18,153 nucleotides of DNA from Sphingomonas sp. (GTDB lineage: Bacteria > Pseudomonadota > Alphaproteobacteria > Sphingomonadales > Sphingomonadaceae), in contig JAICXF010000039.1 in assembly GCA_025981625.1 (NCBI GenBank), forward strand, positions 1 to 18,153, read 5' to 3'. Shown piece after piece: positions 15,691-18,153 of the stretch; the stretch's first letter is position 1, and each line of letters begins with the position of its first letter. The position numbers were made by a program, and so were the translations under genes. A model generated the notes under the pieces. That model was given only the letters and a program-made list of their open reading frames with translations. It searched no databases and was not told where the DNA came from.

Positions 15691-15724
15691 GACCAGCGAT
15701 GCGCTTTCGTTACGCTGAGCGGTC
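15691..15724. repeat. imperfect inverted repeat between divergent starts
   Basis: GACCAGCG (15691-15698) can pair with CGCT (15713-15716) and GGTC (15721-15724), leaving GAGC bulged. It fills most of the 50-bp region between the SMR and DUF1345 starts and touches the DUF1345 ATG. It may be an operator or chance. It does not look like any guanidine riboswitch class I can recognise. Confidence 0.3.
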
Positions 15725-16366
15725 ATGGCGAAACCGCTGACAATCGGCAATCGGATCGCGCCGCCGCGATTCCTCGCCTTCCTGGCCATGCTGCTCGTCG
15801 GCTTCCCCGTGGCCTTCAATCTGCTCGATCACTGGGCACTGGCCGCGATGAGCGCATTCGACGTCGCCGCCGTCCTGTTCCTGATTTCATGCCTTCCGCT
15901 GCTCGGAACCCGCGAAGCCCGGCTGATCCGCGATCACGCCAAGGCCAATGATGCGAATCGCGTCCTGCTATTGGTGATCACCGGTATCGTCATGGCGATC
16001 CTGCTGACCGCCATCAGCGCCGAGGCGGTGGGGCATAACCCGCAGCCGGTGACCAAGGCGCTGATCATCACCACGCTCGCGCTCGCATGGCTGTTCGCCA
16101 ACACCGTCTATGCGTTCCATTACGCGCACATGGTGTACAACAAGCCCGGCATCGGCTGCATCGGCCTCGAGTTCCCGCGCACCGCGCACCCGGTCTATTG
16201 GGATTTCGTCTATTTCAGCTTCACCTGCGGGATGGCCTTCGCCACTTCCGACGTGGTCGTGACCGAGAGCCACATGCGGAAGATCGTGACGATCCATTGC
16301 CTGCTCGCGTTCGCCTTCAACATCGGCGTGATCGCCTTCACCATCAATGTCCTCGGAAGCGGCTAG
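15725..16366 (+). CDS. DUF1345 family inner-membrane protein
   Basis: A 213-aa integral membrane protein with five to six hydrophobic segments. The family hallmarks are the YAFHYAHMVY stretch (about 134-143) and then PVYWDFVYFSFTCGMAFATSDV (about 157-178) followed by RKIVTIHCLLAFAFN, which match the DUF1345 family; its biochemical function is unknown. The ATG at 15725 lacks a clear ribosome-binding site (GAGCGG only), and an inverted repeat reaches it, so translation could be weak or regulated. It is divergent from the SMR gene and convergent with the EamA transporter gene, with a 9-bp gap between stops. Neighbourhood with two transporters gives no firm hint of function. Confidence 0.88.
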   Translation: MAKPLTIGNRIAPPRFLAFLAMLLVGFPVAFNLLDHWALAAMSAFDVAAVLFLISCLPLLGTREARLIRDHAKANDANRVLLLVITGIVMAILLTAISAEAVGHNPQPVTKALIITTLALAWLFANTVYAFHYAHMVYNKPGIGCIGLEFPRTAHPVYWDFVYFSFTCGMAFATSDVVVTESHMRKIVTIHCLLAFAFNIGVIAFTINVLGSG

Positions 16367-16375
16367 AGGCGCATA

Positions 16376-17278
16376 TCAGGCGTCGACGTCGATCTCTGGC
16401 GGCGCGCGCACCGTCCCTCGTGCCGCGACGAGGCAGCCGCCGACTATCATCACTGCTCCGGCCACCGTGTAGAGCGACACGCGCTCGCTGAAGATCAGCC
16501 AGCCGAGTGCGGAGGCCCACAGGAAGCCGCTATATTCGGTTACAGAGAGGTAGCTCGCCGGCCCGCGCGCATAGGCCCACGCGAACAAGAGGGTGCCGAT
16601 GGTGGACAGACACGCGGCGAGTACGATCCACGTCCATTGCCCAACCGGCCATTGCGGCGCCCCGACGAACGCGAGCGCGCACAACCACATCGCCATCACC
16701 GTGAGCGACTGGAAGAAATTGATCTCAAACGGCCTGGCCTTCAGCGCCTGCCAGCGCATCATCACGATGTTGACCGCATAGCACAGCGCGGAACCGATGA
16801 TCGCAGCGCTGCCAAGCAGCACCTCGCTGCCGACCCGCGCCTGCGCCTGTCCGAAGACGATCACGACCACGCCGGCGAAAGCGCCGATCGCGCCCGCGAT
16901 CGTGCGCCGGCCGATCTGCTCGCCGAGGAACAAGGCGGCGAGCAGCAACGCGATCAATGGCGCGATGAACGTCAGCGCCAGCGCCTGAGCGAGGTGGACC
17001 CGGCCGATGCCCCAGAAGAACAGGCCGGCCATGACCGCAACGATCACGCCCTTGCCGACATGGATCGCAAGCGTGCGGCGGGTCGGCCAGCTGCGCCGCC
17101 GCGGCAGATAGATGGCGGCGCTGATCAGGAGGTTGGCGAGCGAGCGCCAAACGCTCACCGCGACGATGCCGATGACAATCACGAGGTGCTTCATCGTCGC
17201 ATCCATGATCGACAGCACCGCCACCGCGCCGAGTGCGGCAATGAAGGCCGGGAGCGGACGCTGATCGACGCGGTTCAC
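16376..17278 (-). CDS. EamA/DMT-superfamily transporter
   Basis: A 300-aa inner-membrane protein with about ten hydrophobic helices arranged as two EamA repeats: the first covers about 10-145 (with LALTFIAPLIALLLAALFLGEQIG) and the second about 155-290 (with YLSVTEYSGFLWASALGWLIFSERVS). Both copies contain the Glu-bearing helix typical of 10-TMS drug/metabolite exporters. The substrate is not predictable. The start is GTG at 17276-17278 with only a weak ribosome-binding site; a hairpin (CGCCGC/GCGGCG, 17282-17296) lies just upstream. It is 19 bp after the 41-aa gene and may share a transcript with ispG and that gene. A later Met within the first helix is possible but would truncate TM1. Confidence 0.9.
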   Translation of the reverse strand: MNRVDQRPLPAFIAALGAVAVLSIMDATMKHLVIVIGIVAVSVWRSLANLLISAAIYLPRRRSWPTRRTLAIHVGKGVIVAVMAGLFFWGIGRVHLAQALALTFIAPLIALLLAALFLGEQIGRRTIAGAIGAFAGVVVIVFGQAQARVGSEVLLGSAAIIGSALCYAVNIVMMRWQALKARPFEINFFQSLTVMAMWLCALAFVGAPQWPVGQWTWIVLAACLSTIGTLLFAWAYARGPASYLSVTEYSGFLWASALGWLIFSERVSLYTVAGAVMIVGGCLVAARGTVRAPPEIDVDA

Positions 17279-17281
17279 CCG

Positions 17282-17296
17282 CGCCGCTTAGCGGCG
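17282..17296. repeat. GC-rich hairpin before transporter start
   Basis: CGCCGC and GCGGCG flank TTA, a perfect 6-bp stem with a three-base loop. It lies between the stop of the 41-aa gene and the GTG of the EamA gene on the minus strand. There is no T tract, so it is more likely a translational or processing element than a terminator. Confidence 0.5.
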
Positions 17297-17297
17297 G

Positions 17298-17423
17298 TTA
17301 GCGATCGGCGTCGAGGGAGGCCGGTGCCGGCTGCGAATCGATCAGCAGCGGCGGCTCGGCCTTGGGCGCAAGGCTGTCGGCAATCGCCGTGGTTGCAAGC
17401 AGAATGAGCAGCAACTTGGTCAC
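17298..17423 (-). CDS. 41-aa putative secreted small protein
   Basis: A short minus-strand frame from GTG (17421-17423) to TAA (17298-17300). Its translation starts M-T-K-L-L-L-I-L-L-A-T-T-A-I-A-D-S, which looks like a signal peptide (basic residue, hydrophobic core, A-x-A near 13-15). A short Pro-rich hydrophilic remainder follows (APKAEPPLLIDSQPAPA then SLDADR). It lies 37 bp after the ispG stop and 19 bp before the transporter start, all on one strand, which suits a small operon member. No strong ribosome-binding site is visible and there is no in-frame ATG. I do not recognise it. The signal-peptide-like start and tight spacing are the only support. Confidence 0.5.
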   Translation of the reverse strand: MTKLLLILLATTAIADSLAPKAEPPLLIDSQPAPASLDADR

Positions 17424-17460
17424 GACGCCATGCTGCGCCGACAAGGTTAAGGAAGACTAA

Positions 17461-18153
17461 CTACTCCGCGGCGTCGAGCGTCGGCAGCACCTCGGCCGCC
17501 TCGATCTCCGCGGCTTTCGCTTCGACAAGGCGGACGATGTGGTCGATCATGTCGGCGTCCTGCACATGATGATCGGTCACGCCCGACAGATAGACCATGT
17601 GCTTGCCATTACCGCCGCCGGTGATGCCGATGTCCGTCTCGCGCGCTTCGCCGGGCCCGTTCACCACGCAGCCGAGCACCGAAAGCGACATCGGAGTCTT
17701 GATGTGCTGCAGCCGGTCCTCCAGCGCCTCGACCGTGCGGATCACGTCGAAGCCCTGCCGCGCGCAACTGGGGCACGAGACCACGCGCACGCCGCGGCTG
17801 CGGATTCCGAGTGCCTTCAGGATTTCATAGCCGACGCGAACTTCCTCTTCCGGCTCGGCCGAAAGGGACACGCGGATCGTGTCGCCGATGCCGGCCCACA
17901 GCAGGTTGCCGATGCCGATCGACGACTTGACGGTCCCGCCGATGAGCCCGCCCGCCTCGGTGATGCCGAGGTGCAGGGGGCAATCCACCGCGCTCGCGAG
18001 CTGCTGGTACGCCGCGACTGCAAGGAACACGTCGCTGGCTTTGACGGCGACCTTGTACTCCCGAAAGCCATGGTCCTCGAGGATCCGGATATGGTCGAGC
18101 GCGCTTTCGACGAGTGCCTCGGGGCACGGCTCGCCATATTTCTCGAGCAGGTC
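17461..18153 (-). CDS. ispG: 4-hydroxy-3-methylbut-2-enyl-diphosphate synthase, C-terminal part
   Basis: The last 230 residues of IspG (GcpE); the N-terminal part lies beyond the right edge, and translation is open from the edge (D-L-L-E-K-Y-G-E-P). IspG converts MEcPP to HMBPP in the MEP isoprenoid pathway using a [4Fe-4S] cluster. The cluster ligands are visible: the Cys pair in [13 protein letters not shown] and the third Cys in [14 protein letters not shown]. Also typical are [35 protein letters not shown], and the final [16 protein letters not shown]. The C-terminus is normal and ends in TAG at 17461-17463. The 41-aa gene and EamA transporter follow closely on the same strand. Confidence 0.97.
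   Translation of the reverse strand, partial: DLLEKYGEPCPEALVESALDHIRILEDHGFREYKVAVKASDVFLAVAAYQQLASAVDCPLHLGITEAGGLIGGTVKSSIGIGNLLWAGIGDTIRVSLSAEPEEEVRVGYEILKALGIRSRGVRVVSCPSCARQGFDVIRTVEALEDRLQHIKTPMSLSVLGCVVNGPGEARETDIGITGGGNGKHMVYLSGVTDHHVQDADMIDHIVRLVEAKAAEIEAAEVLPTLDAAE

Noticed and set aside
15675..15724. Guanidine riboswitch before the SugE-like gene
   Set aside because: Only 50 bp are available and I could not find the paired ACGR-loop hairpins or the ykkC core; only an imperfect inverted repeat is seen.

Overview
The window looks like chromosomal DNA of a high-GC alphaproteobacterium, most likely a sphingomonad (Sphingomonadaceae). The evidence is: an ispG / hisS-prfA-prmC / DUF4167 housekeeping neighbourhood, a PEP-CTERM tail of the sphingomonad PEPxxWA type, a large TonB-dependent receptor with a Gly-rich insertion, frequent secreted hydrolases, and frequent GTG/TTG starts. 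The assignment rests on recognised protein families, not on a database search. No rRNA, tRNA, CRISPR array, insertion sequence or prophage gene is visible.

Layout. 1-399 has no convincing gene but holds several inverted repeats. 400-1566 carries a CBS-domain pair protein (minus), divergent from a small two-helix membrane protein translationally coupled to a YciA-like acyl-CoA thioesterase. 1570-5595 is a minus-strand housekeeping block: hisS, prfA and prmC joined by 1- and 4-base overlaps, then DUF4167. 5633-11937 is an export and scavenging region: a TonB-dependent receptor (minus) divergent from an M61-family peptidase with a PDZ domain and an exported amidase (plus, 22-bp gap).

11972-13920 holds a PEP-CTERM protein and a 53-aa Gln/Ser/Arg-rich protein (both minus, each with its own terminator). 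Divergent from them is an Anbu (ancestral beta-subunit proteasome-like) gene with a TTG start, a 25-bp perfect tandem repeat and a candidate general-stress (EcfG-type) promoter upstream. A secreted beta-lactamase-family serine hydrolase follows (plus). 15360-16366 has an SMR-family (SugE/Gdx-like) exporter divergent from a DUF1345 membrane protein. 16376-18153 is minus strand: an EamA/DMT transporter, a 41-aa putative secreted protein, and the 3' part of ispG, which runs off the right edge.

How the genes may work together. HisRS, RF1 and the RF1/RF2 glutamine methylase PrmC form a translation operon. The TonB receptor, M61 peptidase and amidase could form a periplasmic and outer-membrane unit for peptide or amide uptake and breakdown, but this is inferred from position only. 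The most interesting area is 12864-13200, where a small low-complexity protein and an Anbu gene without its usual partners share a short intergenic region with a tandem repeat and a stress-type promoter. I see no clear evidence of a wholly new multi-gene system; the candidates are the Anbu/small-protein pair and the receptor/peptidase/amidase locus.
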